Source of the DNA: JAVJPJ01 sp040217295
GTDB lineage: Bacteria; Pseudomonadota; Alphaproteobacteria; Rhodobacterales; Rhodobacteraceae
DNA length: 14,233 nt
Assembly: GCA_964460185.1 (NCBI GenBank)
Contig: CAYWTM010000088.1
Span: 1-14,233, forward strand
Direction of reading: 5' to 3'
Shown here piece by piece: positions 1 to 6,574 of the stretch (position 1 is its first letter; every line of letters starts with the position of its first letter). Made by a program: the position numbers and the translations under genes. The notes beneath the pieces were generated by a model. The model searched no databases and was not told the DNA's origin. It was given only the letters and a program-made list of their open reading frames with translations.

Positions 1-459
1 CAGCGCGATCCGCCCGTGCAGCGCATCGATCTCGCGCTTGTCGGACAACAGCTTGACGATGATGATTGTCGACGAAAACGTCAGCGCGATCGCAACATAG
101 AGTGCGGTCAGCCCGTCCAGACCCAGCGCCAGCGCGATCAGGAAGCCGAAAACGGTCGTGAAGGCCACCTGCCCCAGTCCGGTGACAAGTGCAACGGGCC
201 CGAGCGTGCGCACCAGATTGAAATCCAGCTTGAGCCCGACAAGAAACAGCAGCAGCGCAATGCCCAATTCGGCCAGCAGGTCGATCTGCGCATCCGATTG
301 TGCAATGTCGAGAACCGATGGCCCCGCAAGGATACCCACCGCGATGAAGCTCACGATCAGGGGCTGACGCAGCAGCAGCCCGATGAAACCCACCCCCGCG
401 GCCAGCACTAGAAGCGCTGCGATTTCGTAAAAGAGATATCCCTCGATCGCGTTGGTCAT
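1..459 (-). CDS. Kef-type (CPA2) cation:proton antiporter, N-terminal part only
   Basis: This is the first 153 codons of an inner-membrane monovalent cation:proton antiporter; the rest lies beyond base 1. The reading frame is open from an ATG at 459 to the window edge. Visible hydrophobic segments lie at about residues 8-31, 33-50, 61-78, 86-113 and 117-138. The stretch ELGIALLLFLVGLKLD (64-79) and TFSSTIIIVKLLSDK (127-141) are characteristic of the Kef/CPA2 exchanger domain, which trades K+ or Na+ for H+. Whether the protein carries a C-terminal TrkA-N regulatory domain cannot be seen. The ATG overlaps the stop of the upstream P-type ATPase as ATGA (459-456), so the two are almost certainly translationally coupled. 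The ATPase-antiporter pairing suggests shared work in cation extrusion or ion/pH balance. Family assignment is strong; the ion is unknown. Confidence 0.9.
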   Translation of the reverse strand, partial: MTNAIEGYLFYEIAALLVLAAGVGFIGLLLRQPLIVSFIAVGILAGPSVLDIAQSDAQIDLLAELGIALLLFLVGLKLDFNLVRTLGPVALVTGLGQVAFTTVFGFLIALALGLDGLTALYVAIALTFSSTIIIVKLLSDKREIDALHGRIAL

Positions 460-3230
460 GCGACCGCCTCCTCTCCATTCCGGCGGGTAAGGCTCAGCCG
501 TATCTGCTTTTCAGTCTCGATGAGCGCGAAGAAGACCGCGCCGATGGCAACGATGAGCAGACCGTCGAAGAGCGACACGATCTGTGTTCCAAAGATGGCT
601 TGCAGCGGCGGCAGGTAGGTGATCGCGAATTGCGCCCCCGTCACGGTGAGTACGCAGGCCCAGATCACCGGGGTGCCTCGTGCGGCCGCCCAGGTCAGTG
701 AGGTGCCGTGCATGTTCCGGATGAAGAACAGGTGAAAGAGTTCAAGCACGACCAGAGTGTTCATCGCGATCGTCTGTGCAAGTACAGTCGGATAGCCCCG
801 GTCGATCGCGTAGAAGAACACTCCGAAGCCCGCAATCAGGAACAGTGTAGAGACGAGGAGGATGTGCCAGACGAATTCGCCGGTCAGAAGTGGCTCGTCG
901 CGCGGGCGTGGTGGTCGGCGCATGGTGCCGGGCTCGGACGGCTCGAACGCGAGCGCAAGGCCCAGCGTGACGGCGGTGATCAAGTTGATCCACAGGATTT
1001 GCACCGCGGTGATCGGCAGGGCAAGCCCGGCAAGAAGCGCGACAACGATGATGGCCGCCTCGCCGAAGCTGGTGGGAAGCGTCCAGCTGATCACCTTCTT
1101 GATGTTGTCGTAGACCGTGCGCCCCTCACGCACCGCGGCGGCGATCGAGGCGAAATTATCATCGGCTAGCACCAGGGCCGCGGCTTCCTTTGCGGCCTCG
1201 CTGCCTTTCAGACCCATGGCGATCCCTGCATCGGCGCGCTTCAGCGCAGGTGCGTCGTTCACACCATCGCCGGTCATCGCCACAGTCAGCCCCTGCGCTT
1301 GCAGAGCGGTGACTAGGCGCAGCTTGTGGGCGGGCGAGGTGCGGGCGAAGATGTCCGTGCGGATCGCCGCCCCGGCAAGCGCCGCATCGTCCATCCCATC
1401 GACGTCCGCGCCGGTCAGAACGTACTCGGTGTTCTGCAGTCCGATCTGCGCGGCGATCGCACGTGCCGTCGCTGCATGATCGCCGGTGATCATCTTCACC
1501 CGGATACCCGCGGCACGGCATTCGGCGACGGCTTCGATGGCCTCGGCTCGGGGTGGATCGATCAGGCCGATCAGGCCGATCAGCGTGAGTTCCCCTTCGA
1601 GATCGGCCGTGTTGAGGATCGTATGGTCCTGCGGCATTGGCCGCACGGCGACCGCGATCACCCGCTGCCCCTCGGCAGCCAGGTCTTCGACCATCGCGTG
1701 CCAGTGGTCCTCGTCGACGGGTTCGGTCCCGCCGTCGGCGGCACGCTGTCCGGAGCAAAGCGCGAGCACGGCCTCGGGAGCGCCCTTGACGTGGATATTG
1801 GCCTTGCCCTCGTGGTCGTGGTGCAGCGTGGCCATGTATCGATGCGCCGCGTCGAAGGGGATCGTGTCGGTTCGACTCCACTGCCCAAGGGGCTCTGGCC
1901 CCTCGCCGGTGATCTTGCCTGCCAACGCCAACAGGGCGCCTTCCATCGGGTCGCCCTCGACCCTCCAGCCCGCCTCGTGTGAATGGAGCATCGCGTCATT
2001 GCAGAGCTCTGCCGCACGTGCGAATTCCATCAGCACCTCGTGCTCGTCCGGGTGGGCGTCGGCATCGCGCCATCGCACCGCGCCTTTCGGAGAATACCCG
2101 TCGCCGCCCACGGAATAGACGTGCCGGGCCGCGGCCAGCGTCGTCACCATCATCTCGTTGCGTGTGAAGGTGCCGGTCTTGTCCGAGCAGATCACCGAGA
2201 CCGAGCCCAGAGTCTCGATTGCGGGCAGCCGCCGCACGATGGCATTGCGCTGCGCCATGGCCCGCACCCCGACCGCGAGCGTGATTGTCAGCACCGCCGG
2301 AAGCCCCTCGGGGATCGCCGCGACCGAGAGGCCAACGACGGCCATGAATAGGTCTGAGAAAGGCATATGACCGACGAAATAACCGTAGGCCAGTAAGGTG
2401 CCGGCCACGATCAGGATGAAGACCGTGAGCCAACGGGCGAAACCGTCCATCTGGGCGACCAGCGGCGTCGTGAGTGTCTCGACATCGGTCAGCATCCCGC
2501 TGATCCGGCCGATCTCCGTATCCGCAGCGGTGGCGGTCACCACACCGCGCCCGGCACCAGCGGCAACCAGCGTACCGGAAAACAGCATCGAGGTGCGGTC
2601 GCCCAAGGCTGCGTCGTTCGCGACGGGCTCGGTCCCCTTGTCGACGGGGACGGACTCGCCCGTCAGGATCGCTTCTTCGAGCCTCAGACTGCGTGCTTGT
2701 ATCAGTCGCAGGTCGGCCGGCACCCGATCGCCCGCTTCGATCAGAACGACGTCGCCCGGCACAAGTTCGGCCGCGTCGACACTGATACGACGTCCGTCGC
2801 GCAATACGGCAGAGTGTGGCGCAAGCATTCCCCGTATCGCGGCCATCGCCTGTTCGGAACGGCCTTCCTGAATGAAGCCGATCACGGCGTTGACGATCAC
2901 TACTGCGAGGATCACGCTGGTATCCACCCAATGCTGCAGCGCCGCCGTAACCGCGGCGGAGGCGATGAGCACATAGATCAGCACATTGTGGAAATGCGAC
3001 AGAAACCGAAGCACCGAACTGCGGCGCGGTGCCTCTGGCAGCCGGTTCGGGCCATGACGCTCAAGCCGCAAGGCCGCCTCGGTGGCGCTGATCCCGCCCT
3101 CAGAGCTGTTCAGCGCGTCGATCGCCTCGGAGCTGGAGAGCGTATGCCAGTTCTCTTGTGGCAAAACCGCATCTGGCCGATCCGACTGGATCAGTGCCTC
3201 AGAGCCTCGGTCATCGGCGCTACTGGTCAT
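456..3230 (-). CDS. P2-type cation-transporting ATPase (HAD-IC family)
   Basis: This 924-residue inner-membrane ATP-driven cation pump is the usual length for SERCA/PacL-like P2 ATPases. An N-terminal cation-ATPase domain (about 28-95) is followed by TM1-2 (75-120), the actuator domain with TGES (190-193), TM3-4 with IPEGLP (306-311), and the phosphorylation motif DKTGTFT with Asp350. The nucleotide-binding domain has KGAPE (482-486), the hinge has TGD (582-584) and TGDGVNDAP (653-661), and six C-terminal helices follow from about 713. By gapless comparison with SERCA TM5, TM6 and TM8, the Ca ligands Glu309, Glu771, Asn796, Thr799 and Glu908 are kept (E308, E724, N749, T752, E830), but Asn768 is Ser721 and Asp800 is Ala753. 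Classical two-site Ca2+ transport is therefore doubtful. The ATG at 3230 lies inside the end of the upstream helix-turn-helix gene (11-base overlap), and the antiporter gene follows with a 4-base overlap. The transported ion is not determinable here. Confidence 0.93.
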   Translation of the reverse strand: MTSSADDRGSEALIQSDRPDAVLPQENWHTLSSSEAIDALNSSEGGISATEAALRLERHGPNRLPEAPRRSSVLRFLSHFHNVLIYVLIASAAVTAALQHWVDTSVILAVVIVNAVIGFIQEGRSEQAMAAIRGMLAPHSAVLRDGRRISVDAAELVPGDVVLIEAGDRVPADLRLIQARSLRLEEAILTGESVPVDKGTEPVANDAALGDRTSMLFSGTLVAAGAGRGVVTATAADTEIGRISGMLTDVETLTTPLVAQMDGFARWLTVFILIVAGTLLAYGYFVGHMPFSDLFMAVVGLSVAAIPEGLPAVLTITLAVGVRAMAQRNAIVRRLPAIETLGSVSVICSDKTGTFTRNEMMVTTLAAARHVYSVGGDGYSPKGAVRWRDADAHPDEHEVLMEFARAAELCNDAMLHSHEAGWRVEGDPMEGALLALAGKITGEGPEPLGQWSRTDTIPFDAAHRYMATLHHDHEGKANIHVKGAPEAVLALCSGQRAADGGTEPVDEDHWHAMVEDLAAEGQRVIAVAVRPMPQDHTILNTADLEGELTLIGLIGLIDPPRAEAIEAVAECRAAGIRVKMITGDHAATARAIAAQIGLQNTEYVLTGADVDGMDDAALAGAAIRTDIFARTSPAHKLRLVTALQAQGLTVAMTGDGVNDAPALKRADAGIAMGLKGSEAAKEAAALVLADDNFASIAAAVREGRTVYDNIKKVISWTLPTSFGEAAIIVVALLAGLALPITAVQILWINLITAVTLGLALAFEPSEPGTMRRPPRPRDEPLLTGEFVWHILLVSTLFLIAGFGVFFYAIDRGYPTVLAQTIAMNTLVVLELFHLFFIRNMHGTSLTWAAARGTPVIWACVLTVTGAQFAITYLPPLQAIFGTQIVSLFDGLLIVAIGAVFFALIETEKQIRLSLTRRNGEEAVA

Positions 3231-3462
3231 AGCTGCCTGGAGGGGCTCGGTCCTGCCAACTCGGCTCTCGAGTCGCGCGTCCGTTCACGAAATCTTCGAG
3301 ATCCTTCACGGCCACCCGGAATTCGCGTCCCAGCTTTACGGCACGCAACTCTTCGTGATGAATCCATGACCGAACGGTCTGCTCTCGCACCTTGAGCAGT
3401 TCCGCGATTTCCCGTGTCGTCAGGAAGGGCTTGCTGAGCATCGAAGTGTCCACCGTCGTCAC
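3220..3462 (-). CDS. Small excisionase-family helix-turn-helix DNA-binding protein
   Basis: This 80-residue protein is almost entirely one helix-turn-helix domain of the excisionase/MerR-like type (about residues 13-56). TTREIAELLKV forms the first helix and EQTVRSWIHHEEL the recognition helix. A basic strand follows (AVKLGREFRV), then KDLEDFV, the hallmark ending of the excisionase-type fold. A Gln/Pro-rich tail of about 20 residues has no recognisable domain. It is the first gene of a three-gene operon with the P-type ATPase (11-base overlap) and the antiporter, so it probably regulates that operon; no recombinase is nearby to suggest a phage excisionase role. The chosen start is GTG at 3462. 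An internal ATG at residue 8 (3441) is a possible alternative and would leave the domain intact. An inverted repeat 42 bp upstream of the start is a candidate self-operator. Confidence 0.82.
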   Translation of the reverse strand: MTTVDTSMLSKPFLTTREIAELLKVREQTVRSWIHHEELRAVKLGREFRVAVKDLEDFVNGRATREPSWQDRAPPGSYDQ

Positions 3463-3503
3463 GGCCCCGGAATGAAGAAAACGACGAATCGATTGTCGTC
3501 ATC

Positions 3504-3517
3504 GTATCTCATGATAC
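3504..3517. promoter_or_regulatory. Inverted repeat, candidate operator of the HTH/ATPase/antiporter operon
   Basis: GTATC-TCAT-GATAC is a perfect 5+5 bp inverted repeat with a 4-bp centre. It starts 42 bp upstream of the GTG of the small helix-turn-helix gene, in the position expected for promoter overlap. The spacing of its half-sites suits a dimer. That the small helix-turn-helix protein binds it is an inference. Confidence 0.4.
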
Positions 3518-3612
3518 ATCAACAGTTATGAAATGTGGTCATTCCGAGAGTGACTGACCGTCGCAGCTCGCGCTTCTGACCGACAGACATGAGGCGCGCC
3601 GAAAAGGTGCCA

Positions 3613-3645
3613 TTTGCTGCACACTTTGCTGCACAAAGTGCAGCA
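3613..3645. repeat. TTTGCTGCACA direct repeat with overlapping palindromes
   Basis: TTTGCTGCACA occurs twice as an exact direct repeat (3613-3623 and 3625-3635, period 12 bp). The second copy is also the left arm of a perfect palindrome, TGCTGCAC-AAA-GTGCAGCA (3627-3645). A second inverted repeat, CACTTTG-CTGCA-CAAAGTG (3622-3640), overlaps both. An A8 run follows at 3647-3654. For the minus strand this lies about 150 bp upstream of the ion-transport operon. The arrangement looks like a multi-site operator rather than a terminator, because no T-run follows the stem in either direction. Confidence 0.55.
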
Positions 3646-3798
3646 TAAAAAAAACAAGACGCCTGTTCAAATCAGTGACTTAGCGCGTCATCCGCACGTC
3701 GTTTTCGGACTGCCTCTCCGCCATTACACCTCTCTCAATAGGGTCTTTGGCCGCTATGTGCGGCCCATCGGCGTGTGTCGCCGCAGCCCGTTCCATCG

Positions 3799-3893
3799 GT
3801 GTTGCGGAACACACGGTAATCACACTGTGGCAGGGGCCGGCCACAACTCATGACGGCACGCGCATGACCCCGTTCAGGTCAGCAGGCGTGCCG
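3799..3893 (-). terminator. Hairpin cluster downstream of the outer-membrane gene
   Basis: Three inverted repeats lie 35-130 bases past the stop of the minus-strand outer-membrane gene. The nearest is a long compound hairpin: outer stem CGGCACGC/GCGTGCCG (3854-3861/3886-3893) and inner stem TGACC/GGTCA (3865-3869/3877-3881). Next are TGTGGC/GCCACA (3826-3831/3840-3845) and GTGTT/AACAC (3799-3803/3808-3812). None is followed by a T-run, so a classical intrinsic terminator is not shown. RNA 3'-end protection or Rho-linked termination is the likelier role. Confidence 0.4.
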
Positions 3894-3927
3894 CCAATTG
3901 TTCACTCGGCAATGGCGTGATCAGCCG

Positions 3928-4857
3928 TCAGTCAAGCGTCTCGAGCCAGTCGACGGATCGTGCCGGCAGACGCGGCGCGCTCAGGAAACGGCCACTGCGC
4001 CAGCTGTCACGCGGGGTGTCGGCCCCGAACAGAACCCGCAGCCCTACCCCCACCGTAAGATCGGTCAGCGCGATGCCCGACCCGGCAGAGGTCTCAAAGC
4101 GGTCCCGTTGGGCGAAATACGTCAGCGCCAGCGGCATATCCGTCGGCAACATCGTTTCGCCCGACAGCCCGACCGACCAGAATTCGCCAGTGTCACCACC
4201 GCCGCCACCGGGATTCAGGAAATTGTCGGTGCTTGCGCTTTCGTATTCCAGGGTGAACGCGGTGCTGTCGACGGGAAACCAGGTCACGCCCGCCCGGAAG
4301 AACCGGCCGTCATTGAACCCTTCCTGATCGGCAGAGCTTTGATCCGGCGGGTTCTGGAACGTTTCCCCAAGACCCGCCTGGCCGAAGAACATGAACGTGT
4401 CGCCCACGAAATACTGGGCTTCAAGCCCCCCGTAGAGGGTCTCGTAGGGTTCTTTCTGCAGGTCGTCGTCAAAAATGGCATTGCGGCTGTAGGCCGCGAA
4501 ACCGCCAAGGCGGAAATCCGAGGTCACGGCGTGGGAATAATGCAAGGCGACCCGCAGCTCCTGGACCGGGACGTCGGTGTCGAAATTGGTCTGCGTCGCG
4601 TCCCAGTCGGAATAACTGTAGTAGCCATCGATCCCCAAGATACCATCCCCGAAGATGGGGAACGCAATCTGCCCCTCGATCCACGTCGGCATGTAGTTGA
4701 CCTGGCTGTCGGGTGAGCGGTTTTCCACAACGTCCCCAAAGGAAAGCCCTGCCCCCACAAAACCGATCGGCCCGTCAAAAACCTGCGCCGAAGCGCCCAG
4801 CGACACCGAAGCGGCCAGGACGCACATCGCAAGACTTTGGAATTGTTTCATTTTCAT
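3928..4857 (-). CDS. Probable outer-membrane beta-barrel protein, function unknown
   Basis: This 309-residue secreted protein has a clear Sec signal peptide: basic N-terminus, a hydrophobic core at about residues 9-20, and an ASA cleavage site after residue 24. The mature part is acidic and rich in Gly, Tyr and Phe, with alternating hydrophobic/polar strands such as IDGYYSYSDWD, RVALHYSHAV, YGGLEAQYFVG and FTLEYESAS. That pattern is typical of an outer-membrane barrel or an outer-membrane-protein-like periplasmic fold. A glycine run (GGGGG, near residue 220) probably marks a loop. The barrel-like pattern ends near VGLRVLFG (about residue 274). About 35 further residues, rich in Arg, Pro and Trp, follow, and the usual terminal aromatic residue is absent. 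An AGAGG ribosome site lies 5 bases before the ATG at 4857. It is not part of a visible operon. No specific family is recognised. Confidence 0.75.
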   Translation of the reverse strand: MKMKQFQSLAMCVLAASVSLGASAQVFDGPIGFVGAGLSFGDVVENRSPDSQVNYMPTWIEGQIAFPIFGDGILGIDGYYSYSDWDATQTNFDTDVPVQELRVALHYSHAVTSDFRLGGFAAYSRNAIFDDDLQKEPYETLYGGLEAQYFVGDTFMFFGQAGLGETFQNPPDQSSADQEGFNDGRFFRAGVTWFPVDSTAFTLEYESASTDNFLNPGGGGGDTGEFWSVGLSGETMLPTDMPLALTYFAQRDRFETSAGSGIALTDLTVGVGLRVLFGADTPRDSWRSGRFLSAPRLPARSVDWLETLD

Positions 4858-4903
4858 AATCCTCTACTGCAATTCGTCGGTGGCCGCTATATGTTGGCCG
4901 TAG

Positions 4904-4945
4904 CACCAATAGTTGTGCGTTGGGCAAAACTGATAGCTATTGGTG
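4904..4945. promoter_or_regulatory. Widely spaced 9-bp inverted repeat in the outer-membrane gene promoter region
   Basis: CACCAATAG (4904-4912) and CTATTGGTG (4937-4945) are perfect inverted copies separated by 24 bases, starting 47 bp upstream of the outer-membrane gene start. The start-to-start distance of 33 bp is close to three helical turns, which would place both half-sites on one DNA face. Either a bipartite repressor site or an RNA stem is possible. The binding factor is unknown. Confidence 0.4.
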
Positions 4946-4965
4946 GTTGTATTGCAACTTTTTTT
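4946..4965 (+). terminator. Weak stem followed by T7 (plus strand)
   Basis: GTTG (4946-4949) and CAAC (4955-4958) form a 4-bp stem directly followed by seven T residues (4959-4965). It abuts the preceding 9-bp inverted repeat, so a plus-strand transcript could fold both. The stem is short and no plus-strand gene ends here. It could be an attenuator-like leader element or chance. Confidence 0.25.
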
Positions 4966-5121
4966 CGGATTTTCGACGCCATCAATCGCCCGGGTGTTGC
5001 GCGATCGAGATACCAAACGGGTTCATCGGGTCCGGTCAGTGTCGAGTGCCACGCCGTGGGGCGCGGGCCATGCCTGCCCAAGGGCGTCTTTTGGAAACTG
5101 ATTGTCCACCGTCATGTCCAA

Positions 5122-5150
5122 TTGGCCTCCTTTCGGGTGCTGAAAATTAT
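5122..5150 (+). promoter_or_regulatory. Sigma70-like promoter candidate for the M20 peptidase gene
   Basis: TTGGCC (5122-5127) and AATTAT (5145-5150) are separated by 17 bp and lie 39 bp before the ATG at 5189. An AGGAG ribosome site sits 8 bases upstream of that ATG. The match is moderate and rests on spacing and position. Confidence 0.4.
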
Positions 5151-5188
5151 CCTTAAAGTGATCGCACAGCGCCCGCAGGAGACAAGAA

Positions 5189-6574
5189 ATGCTCGACATG
5201 ACAGCTCGTCAAAGCGCCGTTGACGTGGCACAGGCCATGGCCCACGACCCCGCGTTTCGCACAGCGCTGGCGGACCTTATCGCCTTTCCCACGGACGCCA
5301 GCAAACCTGACGCGCCGTTGCACGCATATCTTGCCCATCTATCGATCGGCCTGGCGGAAATGGGGTTCACAACCGAGGGAATCAGCGTCGAAGGCCAACC
5401 CTTCCTGATCGCGTCCCGCATCGAGGACCCGGACAAGCCCACGGTCCTGGGCTATGCCCATGGCGACACCGTGCCGGGCATGGAAGGATCATGGTCGAAA
5501 GACCGCGACCCATGGACCTTGACCGAGGACAAGAAGGCAGGGCTTTGGTACGGCCGGGGCATCGCCGACAACAAGGGTCAGATGCTGATCAACCTGACCG
5601 CGATGCAGGCCGTCATGGCCGCGCGCGGACGCCTCGGGTTCAACACCCGCATCATCATCGAAATGGGCGAGGAAATCGGCTCTCCCGGGCTGGCCAAGCT
5701 GTGCGAAAAGCTCAAGCCGCGCCTGGCCGCGGATCTGCTGATCGCCTCGGACGGGCCGCGCGTGGCGGTCGACCGCCCGACGATATTCCTGGGCGCAAGG
5801 GGCGGCGCGACGTTCCAGTTGCGTCTCAAGCGACGCAAGGGTGGCCGCCATTCCGGCAACTTCGGAGGGGCGCTGGCCAATCCCGCCCTCGAACTGGCAC
5901 ATGCCCTGTCACGGATCGCGTCGCGCAAGGGCGCGCTTCAGGTGCCGGGCTGGATTCCCGACGGGGTGCCCGAGGCAAGCCGCGCAGCGCTTGCAGGGCT
6001 GACGCCCGCGGGGGGCGAAGTGGACGAGGATTGGGGCGCAGAAGGCCTGACCCCGGCGGAGCGTATCCACGCCTGGAACAGCGCCGAGATCCTGGCCTTC
6101 GCCGCGGGCAAGGCTTCGGCGCCAGTGAACGCGATTCCCGCCGAAGCGCGGGCAATCGTCCAGTTGCGATATGTCCTTGGCATTGACGACAGCGATCTGG
6201 GCGGCGCCTTGCGAAAGTTTCTCGATGACGAGGGGTTCGCCGATATCGCCATCACGCAACAGGGCCCGTCATTCCGCGCCTCGGCCACACCCGCCGACCA
6301 TCCGGCGGTGCAATTCGTGGCCGCCTCGATGGACCGCACCTTCGGGGAACCGCCGGTCGTACTGCCGTCGCTTGGCGGGTCGCTGCCCAACGACATCTTT
6401 ACCGATATCCTGGGCCTGCCCACCGTCTGGGTGCCGCATTCCTATCCGGGTTGCTCGCAACATGCGCCGAACGAACATCTGCCCGCCGAGATCTTTGCCG
6501 AAGCGGCCGGGTTGATGGCCGGCCTGTACTGGGATCTTGGCGAAGTCTCCCGCGAGCGGCTGCATCAATCCTGA
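5189..6574 (+). CDS. M20-family metallopeptidase (ArgE/DapE/carboxypeptidase type)
   Basis: This 461-residue protein is of normal length for a co-catalytic zinc M20 hydrolase, which removes an acyl or amino-acid group from a peptide or N-acyl amino acid. All expected metal and catalytic residues are visible: AHGDTVPG (His91, Asp93), GRGIADNKG (bridging Asp127), MGEEIGSPG (general base Glu161 and ligand Glu162), ASDGP (Asp188) and HAPNEH (His430). The lid/dimerisation domain is at about 208-350. There is no signal peptide, so the enzyme is probably cytoplasmic. The start is supported by AGGAG 8 bases upstream; a second Met is at residue 4. It appears to be a single-gene unit, and its end overlaps the convergent holin gene by 10 bases. 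The substrate cannot be told from sequence; peptide salvage or N-acyl amino acid hydrolysis are both possible. Confidence 0.9.
   Translation: MLDMTARQSAVDVAQAMAHDPAFRTALADLIAFPTDASKPDAPLHAYLAHLSIGLAEMGFTTEGISVEGQPFLIASRIEDPDKPTVLGYAHGDTVPGMEGSWSKDRDPWTLTEDKKAGLWYGRGIADNKGQMLINLTAMQAVMAARGRLGFNTRIIIEMGEEIGSPGLAKLCEKLKPRLAADLLIASDGPRVAVDRPTIFLGARGGATFQLRLKRRKGGRHSGNFGGALANPALELAHALSRIASRKGALQVPGWIPDGVPEASRAALAGLTPAGGEVDEDWGAEGLTPAERIHAWNSAEILAFAAGKASAPVNAIPAEARAIVQLRYVLGIDDSDLGGALRKFLDDEGFADIAITQQGPSFRASATPADHPAVQFVAASMDRTFGEPPVVLPSLGGSLPNDIFTDILGLPTVWVPHSYPGCSQHAPNEHLPAEIFAEAAGLMAGLYWDLGEVSRERLHQS

Larger units (their letters stand above)
3463..3927. other. Non-coding stretch upstream of the ion-transport operon and downstream of the outer-membrane gene
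   Basis: No convincing gene lies in these 465 bases. The stretch is more AT-rich than its neighbours near 3490-3660. The part next to 3462 should hold the minus-strand promoter of the helix-turn-helix/ATPase/antiporter operon. It contains the 3504-3517 inverted repeat and the 3613-3645 repeat cluster, but no convincing -35/-10 pair could be assigned. The part next to 3928 holds three hairpins (3799-3893) that fit a 3' end region of the minus-strand outer-membrane gene. A 79-codon frame on the plus strand (3614-3853, TTG start) shows no family features. Confidence 0.6.
4858..5188. other. Divergent intergenic region between the outer-membrane gene and the peptidase gene
   Basis: These 331 bases separate two divergently transcribed genes and should carry both promoters. 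They hold the 4904-4945 inverted repeat, a small hairpin with T7 at 4946-4965, and a sigma70-like promoter candidate for the peptidase at 5122-5150. Frames that cross it on either strand (for example 4837-5223 plus, 4887-5081 minus) have no protein-family features and run into neighbouring genes. No RNA gene was recognised. Confidence 0.6.

Noticed and set aside
1558..1583. Tandem 9-bp repeat (ATCAGGCCG) inside the P-type ATPase gene
   Set aside because: It encodes LIGLIGLID, normal for the hydrophobic strand before the DPPR motif of this family, so it is explained by protein sequence.
3220..3462. Small HTH gene as a phage or integrative-element excisionase
   Set aside because: No integrase, att-like repeats or other mobile genes are nearby, and it is locked by overlap to transporter genes.
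3664..3682. TTCAAAT flanked by partial complements, resembling a tRNA T-arm or att remnant
   Set aside because: Only three stem pairs form, no acceptor, D or anticodon arms are found, and no integrase is nearby.
3614..3853. 79-codon plus-strand frame in the 3463-3927 gap
   Set aside because: It starts with TTG inside the repeat cluster, has no ribosome site, and its basic, Cys/His-rich translation shows no family features.
4837..5223. 128-codon plus-strand frame across the divergent promoter region
   Set aside because: It begins within the outer-membrane gene on the opposite strand and overlaps the peptidase start. It has no ribosome site or recognisable domain.
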